Positions 27,107 through 36,677 of a stretch of 64,000 nt of DNA are shown piece after piece. The position numbers and the translations under genes are program-made. The DNA lies in assembly GCA_965233535.1 (NCBI GenBank), contig OZ247489.1:555362-619361 (forward strand). Direction: 5' to 3'. Position 1 is the first letter of the stretch; each line of letters opens with the position of its first letter. Source of the DNA: Cytomitobacter sp965233535 (GTDB lineage: Bacteria > Pseudomonadota > Alphaproteobacteria > CAJXXZ01 > 1604HC). Under the pieces are notes generated by a model. It was given only the letters and a program-made list of their open reading frames with translations. It ran no database searches and was not told the origin of the DNA.

Positions 27107-27736
27107 TTAAAGATACGCGTTAAATTCAATATCAAACTCTATGCCTAAATTTTGCATTTTCTTGACAAATTTCTTTTCAGCAACAATTCCACAAAAATCT
27201 GAACCTTTCCAAACTTCTATGTCATTAACGCTATCTCCTATATACATAAATTTACTTCCAGGTGCATATTTTTTGATTGCTTGCAATTTGTTTTTTGAAA
27301 CGCATTTAAACATTCCATGTGAACCTAAAACATCTTTAAATATAAATGACAAATGCTCATTTAATTTGTATGCAATTTTTATAGGAGCCCCTGTAGCCAG
27401 CACAACTGTTTTTCCTTCAAATTTCTTCATATTAATAAACTGCATTAACTCATCATGAAAGCATACTTTTGTAAAATCTAAATAATCTACATTTTCATTT
27501 AAAATTTCTATATTTAATAAATTTTGCCCAATAAGCAAATTGAATACCATTTTTAAAGCAGTTAGAGGTTTTTTATATATAATTTTTTTAAATAAAGACA
27601 TACAAACATCTTGCTTTACTAAAGTTCCATCCAAATCTACAAATATATGAGAGTAATTAACTTCTTTCATATCTAACGGCAAACCATATATGCGAAAACA
27701 TAGAAGCAATGCAAATAAATATCTTATAAAAAACAT
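27107..27736 (-). CDS. HAD-family phosphatase, copy 1 (with N-terminal hydrophobic segment)
   Basis: 209 residues. The HAD motif I reads FVDLDGTLV, motif II is VVLATGAP and motif III/IV reads MYIGDSVNDIEVW. The overall pattern resembles the HAD domain found fused to UbiA-type prenyltransferases, but here it stands alone. It is a close tandem paralog of the gene at 27776-28342. Unlike that copy it starts with a hydrophobic stretch (RYLFALLLCFRIYGL) that may be a signal or anchor; an internal ATG (residue 23) would give a cytosolic form. Substrate unknown. Confidence 0.8.
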   Translation of the reverse strand: MFFIRYLFALLLCFRIYGLPLDMKEVNYSHIFVDLDGTLVKQDVCMSLFKKIIYKKPLTALKMVFNLLIGQNLLNIEILNENVDYLDFTKVCFHDELMQFINMKKFEGKTVVLATGAPIKIAYKLNEHLSFIFKDVLGSHGMFKCVSKNKLQAIKKYAPGSKFMYIGDSVNDIEVWKGSDFCGIVAEKKFVKKMQNLGIEFDIEFNAYL

Positions 27737-27775
27737 TAGCCAATAGTATTCTCAACATTTAAATGTGTCAACAAA

Positions 27776-28342
27776 TTAGTTTTTTGATGAAAAAGCAGAT
27801 TTGAAAAGAAGCTTGAATTCTAATCCTAAATTTTGCATTTTTTTAACGAATCGTTTTTTAGCAACAATTCCACAAAAATCTGAACCCTTCCATACTGCTA
27901 TATCTTGTGTGCTATTTCCTATATACATAAATTTCCCACCAGCAGCATATTTTTTTATTACTTGAAGCTTGTTTTTTGAAACACATTGAAATAGTCCATG
28001 AGATCCCAAAACATCTTCAAACATAAATGATAAATATTTATTTAACTTTGATGCGATTTTGATAGGAGCACCAGTCGCTAATACAACTATTTTACCTGCT
28101 GCTTTTTGCGCATTAATAAATTGAATTAAACCTTCATGAAAACACGCTTCTGTAAAATCAATATACTCTGCATGGTCATTTAAAATTTCTATATTTAACA
28201 GTTTTTTTCCAACAAGTAAATTGAATATCATCTTCAGAGCCGTGAAAGGTTTCTTGTGTATAATTTTTTTACATAAAGCTAAACTAACATCTCGCTTCAC
28301 AAGAGTTCCATCTAAATCTACAAATATATGAGAATAATTCAT
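27776..28342 (-). CDS. HAD-family phosphatase, copy 2
   Basis: 188 residues, beginning MNYSHIFVDLDGTLVKRD, with VVLATGAPIKIASKL and MYIGNSTQDIAVW. In motif IV the expected GDS is GNS: the first acidic residue is replaced by Asn, whereas copy 1 keeps Asp. The two genes share most of their sequence, so a recent tandem duplication is likely. It is divergent from the BI-1 family gene. Confidence 0.8.
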   Translation of the reverse strand: MNYSHIFVDLDGTLVKRDVSLALCKKIIHKKPFTALKMIFNLLVGKKLLNIEILNDHAEYIDFTEACFHEGLIQFINAQKAAGKIVVLATGAPIKIASKLNKYLSFMFEDVLGSHGLFQCVSKNKLQVIKKYAAGGKFMYIGNSTQDIAVWKGSDFCGIVAKKRFVKKMQNLGLEFKLLFKSAFSSKN

Positions 28343-28436
28343 TACCTGTAGAATATATTATGAAACAATAAAATGCCAATGTTTGTATAAATTTATATTT
28401 ATGATAAAATTTATAATATTTTAGGAGGTATTTATT

Positions 28437-29114
28437 ATGAACAGTGAAAATCTGGTACATTCTGATTCTGGTTTAAAAAGGTATTTTATTAACATATACC
28501 ACAATGTAGCTTTAGGTTTGGGTCTTATGGGAGCAGTAGCATTTGTAATGCATACTTTCAATTTATACCCAGTCGGTGGAGTGGGACTGTTAATTACTTT
28601 TTTGCCATTGATGATCAGTTTGGGAATAAATATGAATATTAGAAATATTACATCTGAAACAGCTCAGTTACTTTATTTTGCATTTAGCGCATCACTTGGG
28701 ATGTCACTTTCTCATATTTTTGCTATTTACACGGGAGAGAGTATTTTTAGCGCCTTCATGTCTACAGCTGTGATTTTTGCAGTGTTGGCATTTTACGCAA
28801 GAACAACTGATAAAGATTTAACAAAAATAGGAAATATATTACACATGTCTTTATGGGGCCTAATATTGGTTAGCATAATTAATATATTCATAGGATCTTC
28901 TTTAACTAGCATAGTTTTATCCGCACTTAGTGTAATTATCTTTTCTGGATTCATCATGTATGACCATCAAGTTTTATCAAATTTGTATTATTCAAAAATA
29001 GATCATGAGTCTAGAGAAAAGATTGCAATATTAGGGGCATTATCTTTGTTAATTAATTTTGTAAACATATTTATCTCTTTATTAAGACTTTTTGGTGACC
29101 GTAGAAGAGATTAG
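28437..29114 (+). CDS. Bax inhibitor-1/YccA-family membrane protein
   Basis: 225 residues with about seven hydrophobic segments and the family's C-terminal element (FSGFIMYDHQVLSNLYY followed by ALSLLINFVNIFISLLRLFG). Bacterial BI-1 proteins are pH-sensitive calcium leak channels or protease regulators interacting with FtsH. Start at ATG 28437 with a TAGGAGG site. The ftsH gene is elsewhere in the window. Confidence 0.85.
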   Translation: MNSENLVHSDSGLKRYFINIYHNVALGLGLMGAVAFVMHTFNLYPVGGVGLLITFLPLMISLGINMNIRNITSETAQLLYFAFSASLGMSLSHIFAIYTGESIFSAFMSTAVIFAVLAFYARTTDKDLTKIGNILHMSLWGLILVSIINIFIGSSLTSIVLSALSVIIFSGFIMYDHQVLSNLYYSKIDHESREKIAILGALSLLINFVNIFISLLRLFGDRRRD

Positions 29115-29158
29115 TGCTTGCTTTGTAGCATATATATAAAATAAAGAATGGGGAGAAA

Positions 29159-30223
29159 ATGAGTTTAGATCATAAAAATTTAAATTATAAAAGGATTGCG
29201 ATAGCAACAATGCTTGTAATATTGGGAGGATGGTTTTTAATTGGAAATAAAAAAACAGCTAAAAAATCTCAAATTGAAGCAGTAACATTAAATGCAGAGC
29301 GCATTAAAAAAGGTGATTTATCAGAACGCAGAGTGTTTCCTGGAGTTTTGAAAGCTGAAAAATCTGTAAATTTAACTACAGAAAGATCTGTTACAATTAA
29401 AAAAATCAAACAAGAAGGTGAGTTCATCAAAAAAGGTGACTCTATCATGGAGCTTTATGACAGCAGTGAAAAAAATGCAGTTCTGAGTGCTGAAGCAATC
29501 ATGTTGGAACAAAAATCACAATTTGAGAGAGCTAAGGAACTTTACAAAGAAGATGTTATTTCTGCATCAGATTTAAGTAGCAAAGAAAGTTCTTATAAAA
29601 AAACTTATGCTGACTACCAAAGAGCTGTATCAGAATTAGACAAAATGAGTTTCAAAGCTCCTTTTGATGGTGTGTTAGGTTTAATTAAATTTAATGAAGG
29701 CGCTGTTCTTCCATATAATCAAGAAGCAGGAGTGTTTATTTCTCATGGACCTCTTTTGGTTCACTTTTCAGTTCCTGAAACAAATGCATCTGAAATACAC
29801 AAAGATTTAGAAATTGATGTATACCCAGACACTCCAAATGCACTTCCAAAAAGCGCATTAATATTTGCATATGAGCCTCAAGCAGATTTAACACATAGTG
29901 TTGCTGTGAAGGCTAGACTTTCTGAGGAAGATAGAAAGCTTATAGCGGGTCAATTTGTTCGTGTAAATGTTCCTTTAGGTGTAAAAAGAGGGGTTATTAT
30001 AGCTCCTGAAGCTTCTATCAGAACTGACCATGGAAACTCTTATGTGTTCAAAGTTGAGAATGGAAAAGCAAACTACTCACCTGTTAAAATTGGAATCAGA
30101 GATGAAGGTTATGTAGAAATCATAGATGGCTTAGCTGAAAATGACATCGTGATCATAGAAGCTGGCGATAGTTTGTCTGATGGATTACAAGTTAAGCCTA
30201 ATGTCATTGGAGATGAAAATTGA
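29159..30223 (+). CDS. RND efflux periplasmic adaptor (HlyD/AcrA type)
   Basis: 354 residues. One N-terminal membrane segment (IAIATMLVILGGWFLIG, about 13-29), then the barrel-sandwich and coiled-coil hairpin (ERRVFPGVLKAEKSVNL, AKELYKEDVISASDL, MSFKAPFDGVLGLIKFNEGAVL) and beta-barrel domains. It links the inner-membrane RND pump to an outer-membrane channel; no TolC-like gene is in the window. It overlaps the pump gene by 4 bases. Confidence 0.9.
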   Translation: MSLDHKNLNYKRIAIATMLVILGGWFLIGNKKTAKKSQIEAVTLNAERIKKGDLSERRVFPGVLKAEKSVNLTTERSVTIKKIKQEGEFIKKGDSIMELYDSSEKNAVLSAEAIMLEQKSQFERAKELYKEDVISASDLSSKESSYKKTYADYQRAVSELDKMSFKAPFDGVLGLIKFNEGAVLPYNQEAGVFISHGPLLVHFSVPETNASEIHKDLEIDVYPDTPNALPKSALIFAYEPQADLTHSVAVKARLSEEDRKLIAGQFVRVNVPLGVKRGVIIAPEASIRTDHGNSYVFKVENGKANYSPVKIGIRDEGYVEIIDGLAENDIVIIEAGDSLSDGLQVKPNVIGDEN

Positions 30224-33200
30224 AAAACAAAAGTAGCTTCGCGTCGTTTTTTATATCTAGACCAGTTTTAACATGGGTGATAAATATTTCTGTTGCTTTA
30301 ATTGGTATGTTTTTATTAAGGTCTGTTAATTTAAGAGAAAATCCTAAAGTAGAAACACCTGTTATCCAAGTTAGCATGGAATATCCTGGAGCTAATACAC
30401 AAGTTGTTGAGTCTCAGATTGCCAACTTAATGGAAGAAGAGTTAGCAGGTATAGAAGGCTTAAAAAGCATGGAGACTTCTATTTCTAAATCTGGAGAAAC
30501 AAAAATATACTTGAATTTTTCTGGAACTAGATCTGTGGATGTAATTGCATCTGAAGTTGAAGCAAAAATGAGAAAAATCAAAAACTCTTTTCCTCAAGGG
30601 CTAAAAGATCCTTTAGTAAGCAAATCACGTTCTGATGATAAAAATTTGATTACATTAGCAATTACTGGTGGAAAATATTCTGCATCTGAGCTTTCAGATA
30701 TTGGATATCGTTACGCTAAAAGTGAATTTGAATCTATTCAAGGTGTATCATCGGTAAATGTATCAGGTATTTCTGGAGAAGGTAGAACTTTCAGAATAGA
30801 TGTATGGTTAGATCCTGACAAACTTTATACATTTGGCTTAACAGCAATGGATGTGTTTAATGCAATTGGAAAGCAATCTTACCTACATCCTGCTGGGCAT
30901 ATTGAAATAAACAACTTAAGGTACAACGCTACTATTGCCAATGACTTAAAATCTGCTGAAGAATTTGCTGATGTAGTTCTAAAAGATAAAAATGGAAAAG
31001 TCATAAAAGTTAAAGATGTTGCAAATGTAGAAATGCAAAATAGTGATGAAGATGTAAGAACAAGATATAACGGACGCACTGCATCATTTATTAATATTGG
31101 AATTCAACCTCAAGCTAACCAACTTAATGTTTCTAAAGATGCAAAATTGAAATTAGAAGCAATAAATAAAAGCTTACCTGAGGGTGTAAAAATAGAAACT
31201 ATTATGGATAACTCTGAGCCAGTTAAACAGTCTATTTATAGAGTTGTACAAGCTATTTTTGAAGCGATTCTTTTTGTGGTAATTGTTATGTTACTTTTCT
31301 TGAAATCATGGAAAGCATCTCTTATTCCACTTATCACAATTCCAATTTGTTTGCTTACAGGTATAATAATTATTTCTGTATTTGGATTTTCAGTTAATAT
31401 TATAACTCTTTTAGCTATGGTATTAGCAGTTGGTTTGGTTGTTGATGATGCAATTGTTGCGATTGAGGTTATAGAACGACGAATCAAAAATGGAGAAAAA
31501 GCTAAAGACGCATCAATACATGGAATGTCAGAAATTCAATTCTCTATCATTGCAATGACACTAACTTTAGTAGCTGTTTATGCACCTATTGGGCTTTCAA
31601 GTGGTTTAGTAGGTAAATTATTTACAGAATTTGCAGTGTTACTGAGTGGTATGGTTATCATGTCTGGTATTGTTGCTATTATTCTAACACCTGTGATGAC
31701 TAGCTCATTACTTGAAAACGATAAAGGTTTAAACTGGACAGTCATTAATAAATTTAATGAAATTTTGAATAAAGTAGAAGCAAAATATAAAACATACTTA
31801 AAATATGTAATTGACTATAGGCAGTATGTAATGCTAGTGGCTATGTTAATTGGTTGCTTAGGGTTTATTACCGCAAAATATGGATTACGATACGTAATAG
31901 TGCCTGAACAAGATAAAGGAACACTATCAGTGATTATGCAACCTGCAAGTGGTGCAAATGTGAAATACATGGAACATTCTATTGCAAAAGCTGAAACAAT
32001 CATGAAAAAGCATGGTGGAATTAAATCTGTATATTCTAGCTTTTCTAGTGGAAGTGGTGAAATTACTTTGTTTGGTATATTAGACTCTTTCAAGAAAAGA
32101 CAGTCATGTAAAATTGTAGCTGCTGACTTAAATAAAAGTTTGAATGCATCTCTTCCTGGAAGTAACTTACAAGTTAGATGTAACTCAGGCTCTTTCAGTG
32201 GAGATAGCAATGAAATCAAACTAGTTATTAAAAGTAATAAATCTTATGATGAGCTTGAAAGATTAGGAATCAAAGCTGTACATCTTTTCAAACAGCATGA
32301 AGGTGTTGATCCAGGAATAAAAGTTAGCAGAGTGACTCCAGAAAAAACATTTAACATGGAAGTAAATAGAGAGCGTGCATTATCTTTAGGTGTTGACTTA
32401 GGTGCATTAAGAGATAATGTAGCAATTATAATGAGAGGAAACCCACCTGCAACCAGATATGAAAGAGGTGGTAAGCGTTACCCTGTAAGTGTATGGGCTG
32501 ATGAAAAATTCAGAAAAAACCCAGAGGGTATTAAAAGGTTTCATGTGTATACAAGCCTTGCCGATGATAAAGATAGAAGTAATCGAAAACTTATCTCTTT
32601 GAAAGATATAATTCAAGTTGTTGAAACATCATCCAGACCTTTGATTTTTCACCAAGATGGAGTTCGATCATTCTCCATTTTTGCAAGATTAAAACCTGGA
32701 TATGACGCGCTATCTGTATATAAAGATCTAGAAGATAAGGTTTACTCTATTTTGCCATCTGGGTACTCTGCTTCACCTGGATTAGAAGTGAAAAACTTAC
32801 AAGAAGAAGGTAATAACTTTACAATCATACTGGTTCTATCATTGATCTTTATTTTCTTGATCATGTCAGCGCAATTTGAAAGTTTTTATGATCCTCTAAT
32901 AATCATGACTTCTGTACCTCTTGCTCTTGCAGGTGCTGTGTTCACCATGTTTTTGATTCCTGGTTTGACTTTAAATATTTACAGTCAAATTGGATTAGTA
33001 ACTTTGATTGGTTTAATTACAAAACATGCTGTTTTGATTGTGGACTACTTTAAAAAGGAAAAAGCACAAAAAGTAGATACCATAACTGCTGCTATAACTG
33101 CTGCAATGTTGCGTTTAAGACCTATTTTAATGACTACATTTGCCATGATCTTAGGTGCAGTACCACTAATTTTAGCTGGAGGTTTTGGTTCTGAATTCAG

Positions 33201-33348
33201 ACGAGAAATTGGATGGGTTATCGTTGGAGGTATGTCTTTTGGTACATTTTTCACATTATTTGTGGTTCCTTCAGCATGTATAGTGTTTGCAGACTTGCGA
33301 ATTATGCTTACAAAAGCTAAAATTAGTAAAGAAAATGGGAGATCATAA
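30220..33348 (+). CDS. RND multidrug efflux transporter (AcrB/MexF type)
   Basis: 1042 residues, normal for the HAE1 group. Two repeats of TM segment + large periplasmic loop + TM bundle are visible. The proton-relay acid pair in TM4 is present as VVDDAIVAIEV (D409, D410). FFISRPVLTWVINISVALIGMFLL forms TM1 (in part), and the C-terminal half has QIGLVTLIGLITKHAVLIVDY. The start is TTG 30220, overlapping the adaptor stop. rpsP follows with no gap, which is unusual and suggests cotranscription. Confidence 0.93.
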   Translation: MKNKSSFASFFISRPVLTWVINISVALIGMFLLRSVNLRENPKVETPVIQVSMEYPGANTQVVESQIANLMEEELAGIEGLKSMETSISKSGETKIYLNFSGTRSVDVIASEVEAKMRKIKNSFPQGLKDPLVSKSRSDDKNLITLAITGGKYSASELSDIGYRYAKSEFESIQGVSSVNVSGISGEGRTFRIDVWLDPDKLYTFGLTAMDVFNAIGKQSYLHPAGHIEINNLRYNATIANDLKSAEEFADVVLKDKNGKVIKVKDVANVEMQNSDEDVRTRYNGRTASFINIGIQPQANQLNVSKDAKLKLEAINKSLPEGVKIETIMDNSEPVKQSIYRVVQAIFEAILFVVIVMLLFLKSWKASLIPLITIPICLLTGIIIISVFGFSVNIITLLAMVLAVGLVVDDAIVAIEVIERRIKNGEKAKDASIHGMSEIQFSIIAMTLTLVAVYAPIGLSSGLVGKLFTEFAVLLSGMVIMSGIVAIILTPVMTSSLLENDKGLNWTVINKFNEILNKVEAKYKTYLKYVIDYRQYVMLVAMLIGCLGFITAKYGLRYVIVPEQDKGTLSVIMQPASGANVKYMEHSIAKAETIMKKHGGIKSVYSSFSSGSGEITLFGILDSFKKRQSCKIVAADLNKSLNASLPGSNLQVRCNSGSFSGDSNEIKLVIKSNKSYDELERLGIKAVHLFKQHEGVDPGIKVSRVTPEKTFNMEVNRERALSLGVDLGALRDNVAIIMRGNPPATRYERGGKRYPVSVWADEKFRKNPEGIKRFHVYTSLADDKDRSNRKLISLKDIIQVVETSSRPLIFHQDGVRSFSIFARLKPGYDALSVYKDLEDKVYSILPSGYSASPGLEVKNLQEEGNNFTIILVLSLIFIFLIMSAQFESFYDPLIIMTSVPLALAGAVFTMFLIPGLTLNIYSQIGLVTLIGLITKHAVLIVDYFKKEKAQKVDTITAAITAAMLRLRPILMTTFAMILGAVPLILAGGFGSEFRREIGWVIVGGMSFGTFFTLFVVPSACIVFADLRIMLTKAKISKENGRS

Positions 33349-33699
33349 ATGTTAAAGATGAGATTCGCTAGAGCAGGAAGAAAGAAAGACCCTGTGTTTT
33401 TCTTGGTAGTTGCTGAAAGCAAATCACCTAGAGATGGTAAGTTTGTAGAAAAGCTAGGAACTTATACACCTAGATTTAAGGATGATGCTAGATTCATATT
33501 TAATGAAGAGAGAGTAAAATACTGGCTTACAAAAGGAACACAACTTACTGACAGAGCACAGTACTTATTAGGAACTAAAGGTATCGTTGAACCTGTAGCA
33601 AGAGCTAAAAAAGTTGAAGCTGCTTCTGATGTAGCTGTTGAAACAGTTTCTGATGCAGTAGTAGCTGAAACAACTGAAAATTCAGCAGAATCAAAATAA
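33349..33699 (+). CDS. rpsP: 30S ribosomal protein S16 with acidic C-terminal extension
   Basis: 116 residues. The core MRFARAGRKKDPVFFLVVAESKSPRDGKFVEKLGTY (in part) and ERVKYWLTKGTQLTDRAQYLL is S16. The last 30-odd residues are an Ala/Val/Glu/Ser-rich tail absent from usual 80-90 residue S16. It begins one base after the RND pump stop codon and precedes rimM directly. Confidence 0.94.
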   Translation: MLKMRFARAGRKKDPVFFLVVAESKSPRDGKFVEKLGTYTPRFKDDARFIFNEERVKYWLTKGTQLTDRAQYLLGTKGIVEPVARAKKVEAASDVAVETVSDAVVAETTENSAESK

Positions 33700-34134
33700 A
33701 TGATAATTGGTAGAATTATCAAGCCACATGGACTTGCAGGATCTCTTAAAGTTCATTTATATTCAAGTGAATTTGAGTATGACTTTGTTTTAATTAATGA
33801 TAAAAAATTAGAAATTGAAAAAATAAGTATAGGTGCAAAATCTATCATAAAATTCAAAAATTTGGATACTATAGAATCTGTAGAGTGTTTTGCACAATGC
33901 GATGTACACGTGGATAGAGAAGAATTAAATGACAATGAAGTTTATTGGGAAGACTTAAAAGGAATGCAAATTCAAACTCCAACTGGAGAGCAAGTTTCCT
34001 ATGTAACAGATGTAAATGATTATGGTGCTGGATTAGTTTTAGATACTGATTTGGAGTATATGATTTCATGGGAACAAGTAGAAAAGTTTGATAAAATCAG
34101 AAAAACAATCATCTTAAAACAATGGCCTTTGTAG
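33700..34134 (+). CDS. rimM: Ribosome maturation factor RimM (short)
   Basis: 144 residues, shorter than the usual 165-180. The N-terminal RimM domain reads MIIGRIIKPHGLAGSLKVHLYSS and the PRC-barrel part has EVYWEDLKGMQIQT. RimM assists maturation of the 30S head. It follows rpsP with no gap. The usual next genes trmD and rplS are elsewhere. Confidence 0.88.
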   Translation: MIIGRIIKPHGLAGSLKVHLYSSEFEYDFVLINDKKLEIEKISIGAKSIIKFKNLDTIESVECFAQCDVHVDREELNDNEVYWEDLKGMQIQTPTGEQVSYVTDVNDYGAGLVLDTDLEYMISWEQVEKFDKIRKTIILKQWPL

Positions 34135-34142
34135 GCATTTTT
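34122..34142 (+). terminator. Weak terminator overlapping the rimM stop
   Basis: GCCT-TTGT-AGGC forms a 4-bp core stem over the stop codon, with possible extension, followed by ATTTTTC. Short but correctly placed at the end of the RND-rpsP-rimM unit. Confidence 0.35.
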
Positions 34143-34379
34143 CAAAAAAGCAATTTGAACTTATTAATCTAACAAAGCTTAGCTTGTGAAATTCATATGC
34201 AATCTATGCAACTTAATTCATTAATGATTTTTCATACAATCTAACAAAATACAAACAAGTGAATCATTCCAATCTTTTTAAAGTTTTAAATTGTGGTATG
34301 TTGATGTTAAATATTCTAAGAATTTAATAATAAGTAATTAAACTTTTTCATCAAACCATTGTATGATATGCTCCTAAAT

Positions 34380-34901
34380 ATGAATTACAAAATGATTTTA
34401 ACTTGCTTAGCATTTTTAAATATTAATAGCGCTGTAGAGGTTTGTGGCAATTTCTTAGAAATTAAGAATGTAATTGAAAATAGTGATATTAGCGCAGAAA
34501 TAAAAGAGTCTTTGAAACCAACAATGTTTGATAATTGTTTTTTAAATATAATAAACAAAACTCAAATAGATAGCAGGTCTAAAGGCCTCATCAAACAAAC
34601 AGTGTTATTGTCAAAAGCATACCAAACATTACAATGTACAGATGATGCAAATGTTTCAGCTTTATATGCGCAATTAAAATCTATACAAAATTTTCAGTTC
34701 AAGATCACATTTGAAAATGATTATAAATGGGGAGAGATAGATTTGCTTAGCTCCTTTTTAAATTCTTATATTGCTAAATTTCCCTCTGAATTAACTGTTG
34801 AAATCTTAAATAATAATAGCGAACAAATAGTGAACCTAACTGAAGTCTCATTTGTTAAAGCATACCTTTCTCCTTCAGAAACAATATCTTACACTCTTTA
34901 A
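34380..34901 (+). CDS. Secreted protein, Family A, divergent member
   Basis: 173 residues from the ATG at 34380, chosen because the other Family A genes start at the same place. The signal peptide is NYKMILTCLAFLNINSAVEV. A segment FKITFENDYKWGEIDLLSSFLNSYIAKFPSELTVEI (in part) aligns with the core YKIRLESYYDRKDRQIFYDLVNNYIYDKLP of the member at 38477. It lacks the cysteine-rich C-terminal tail of the others. No Shine-Dalgarno is visible; a TATGCT hexamer lies 7 bases before the ATG. Function unknown. Confidence 0.65.
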   Translation: MNYKMILTCLAFLNINSAVEVCGNFLEIKNVIENSDISAEIKESLKPTMFDNCFLNIINKTQIDSRSKGLIKQTVLLSKAYQTLQCTDDANVSALYAQLKSIQNFQFKITFENDYKWGEIDLLSSFLNSYIAKFPSELTVEILNNNSEQIVNLTEVSFVKAYLSPSETISYTL

Positions 34902-34935
34902 TTCAATCAAGAATCACTAGGTTAAAAATCATAAC

Positions 34936-36579
34936 TTAAATTTTATTAACATAAGAAGTTAATTGCTTAATAGTAAATGGCTTTGCCAAAAACCCATCAT
35001 ATTTCTGGAAATTAGCTTTTATAGAGTCCTCACCATATCCAGATACAACTAGAATTTTTATTTCAGGGTATAAAGCATTGATTTGAGCAGCTAATTTATT
35101 GCCGCTAAGTTCTGGTAATGAAGCATCTGTAATTACTAAAGAAATTTCTGAATTCTGTTTTAGTTTTTCCAATGCTATCAAACCATTATATGCTTCAACA
35201 ACATTATGCCCATGTCTAGTTAAAGCCTTCACCATAACTTTTCGTACACCAGGTTCATCTTCAACTACTAAAATGTTTTTAGAATCATGAGTTTTTATTT
35301 CTTCAACTTTATCATTTGTTTGTGAATTATTTACAACCTTAGGCAATAAAATAGTGATTGTAGTTCCATTTTCATTACTTTGCAAATCTAGCTTTCCATT
35401 AGCTTTTTTAACGATTTGTGCAATGTTTGATAACCCAAGCCCTGCTCCATCTTTTTTAGTTGTAAAAAATGGCTTAAGAACTTTCACCTGATCTTCTTTT
35501 GCAATCCCAGATCCATTATCTTCAACAGAAATCGACATATAATCTTGATTATTATACAAAACAGAATTTTTTAATGTAATCACAATTTGACCATTTTGAC
35601 TAATTGCGTCTCGGCTATTAATAATCATATTAATAATCATTCTTTCCAAACTACTACTTGATAATCCAATGTGTAAATCACTATCTTCTAAATCAAAATT
35701 AATTGTAATATTATCTCCAACTAATTTCTGAGCAATACGGTTTAAATCAGATAATACTTGGTAAGCTATGCAATTTTCAACATCATTACTAGAAACAAAT
35801 TTTACTAACTGCTTTGAAAGGTCTTGAGCACTAGAAATATGACTCATAATTTCTCTTACTTCTTCATATATTTCTGTGTTTTTAGTCTTTTCTATCAACA
35901 TTTCACAAAACCCACTAGTTGCTGTAAACATATTATTAAAATCGTGACTTATACTAGCAATTAAATGACCTAAAGATTGTAAGTGTTGAGCTTTGTTCAT
36001 TTTATTTTTAATTTCATTTATTTCACTATTATCAATCAGTGAAACTGTCCACATTGAGCATCTAGTTGGTTTGTATTTGATAAGCAAAGAGGTATCTTCA
36101 TCTAAATTCACTTCTTGTGATGTTTCAACATTACAAAGTAATTTTTGTTTGAAAGCAAATAAGCTAGATAAATTAGAATTTTGTAATACAAAATCGAAAT
36201 AATTTTGAAATTCTTTATTAAAGTGAATTACTTCTCCTTGCTGGTTTACAATTGCTAAGGGAGACGGAATGTTTACCAAAAAGTTGTCATTAGAGTACGG
36301 GAAAAATAAAACATGATATTCACTTTTAGATATTTGAAAGTAATTTAGTTCCCATTTATTATTAAAAGACTCTGTAATGATTCGGTGGTTATCATTTGTA
36401 ATATTTACTATATCGGAAAATACTTTACTACTTTCACAGTCAAAGCTAGCTTTAAACTCTGAGTTTGAGTTTAGTAATATTCCATCTTGTGAAACAATAG
36501 CACATGGATATGTAAAACAGTTGTTATATCTTTTTGTTTTGAATAGCCAATTGAAAAATCTCATCATAAAGCAAATCAT
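34936..36579 (-). CDS. cckA: CckA-like hybrid sensor histidine kinase
   Basis: 547 residues. Order: two PAS-like regions (about 20-95 and 105-190), HisKA with the CckA-type SHDFNN box (His212), ATPase with N-box MIINSRDAI (Asn321), G1 DNGSG (354), G2 GAGLGLS (378-384), then a receiver domain with acid pair 440-441, phosphoacceptor Asp485 and Lys533. In alphaproteobacteria CckA passes phosphate through ChpT to CtrA and controls the cell cycle. Ordinary CckA has two N-terminal membrane helices; here only a short hydrophobic patch (about 1-13) is seen, so the protein may be soluble. No ctrA or chpT in the window. Confidence 0.8.
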   Translation of the reverse strand: MICFMMRFFNWLFKTKRYNNCFTYPCAIVSQDGILLNSNSEFKASFDCESSKVFSDIVNITNDNHRIITESFNNKWELNYFQISKSEYHVLFFPYSNDNFLVNIPSPLAIVNQQGEVIHFNKEFQNYFDFVLQNSNLSSLFAFKQKLLCNVETSQEVNLDEDTSLLIKYKPTRCSMWTVSLIDNSEINEIKNKMNKAQHLQSLGHLIASISHDFNNMFTATSGFCEMLIEKTKNTEIYEEVREIMSHISSAQDLSKQLVKFVSSNDVENCIAYQVLSDLNRIAQKLVGDNITINFDLEDSDLHIGLSSSSLERMIINMIINSRDAISQNGQIVITLKNSVLYNNQDYMSISVEDNGSGIAKEDQVKVLKPFFTTKKDGAGLGLSNIAQIVKKANGKLDLQSNENGTTITILLPKVVNNSQTNDKVEEIKTHDSKNILVVEDEPGVRKVMVKALTRHGHNVVEAYNGLIALEKLKQNSEISLVITDASLPELSGNKLAAQINALYPEIKILVVSGYGEDSIKANFQKYDGFLAKPFTIKQLTSYVNKI

Positions 36580-36677
36580 AACATTTTAATAAACAAATAG
36601 GATTAATTTTAATACAAATTATTTGCTATTTTTTTGAATAACTGGATAACTTATACGCATACTGTTATCATATATAC

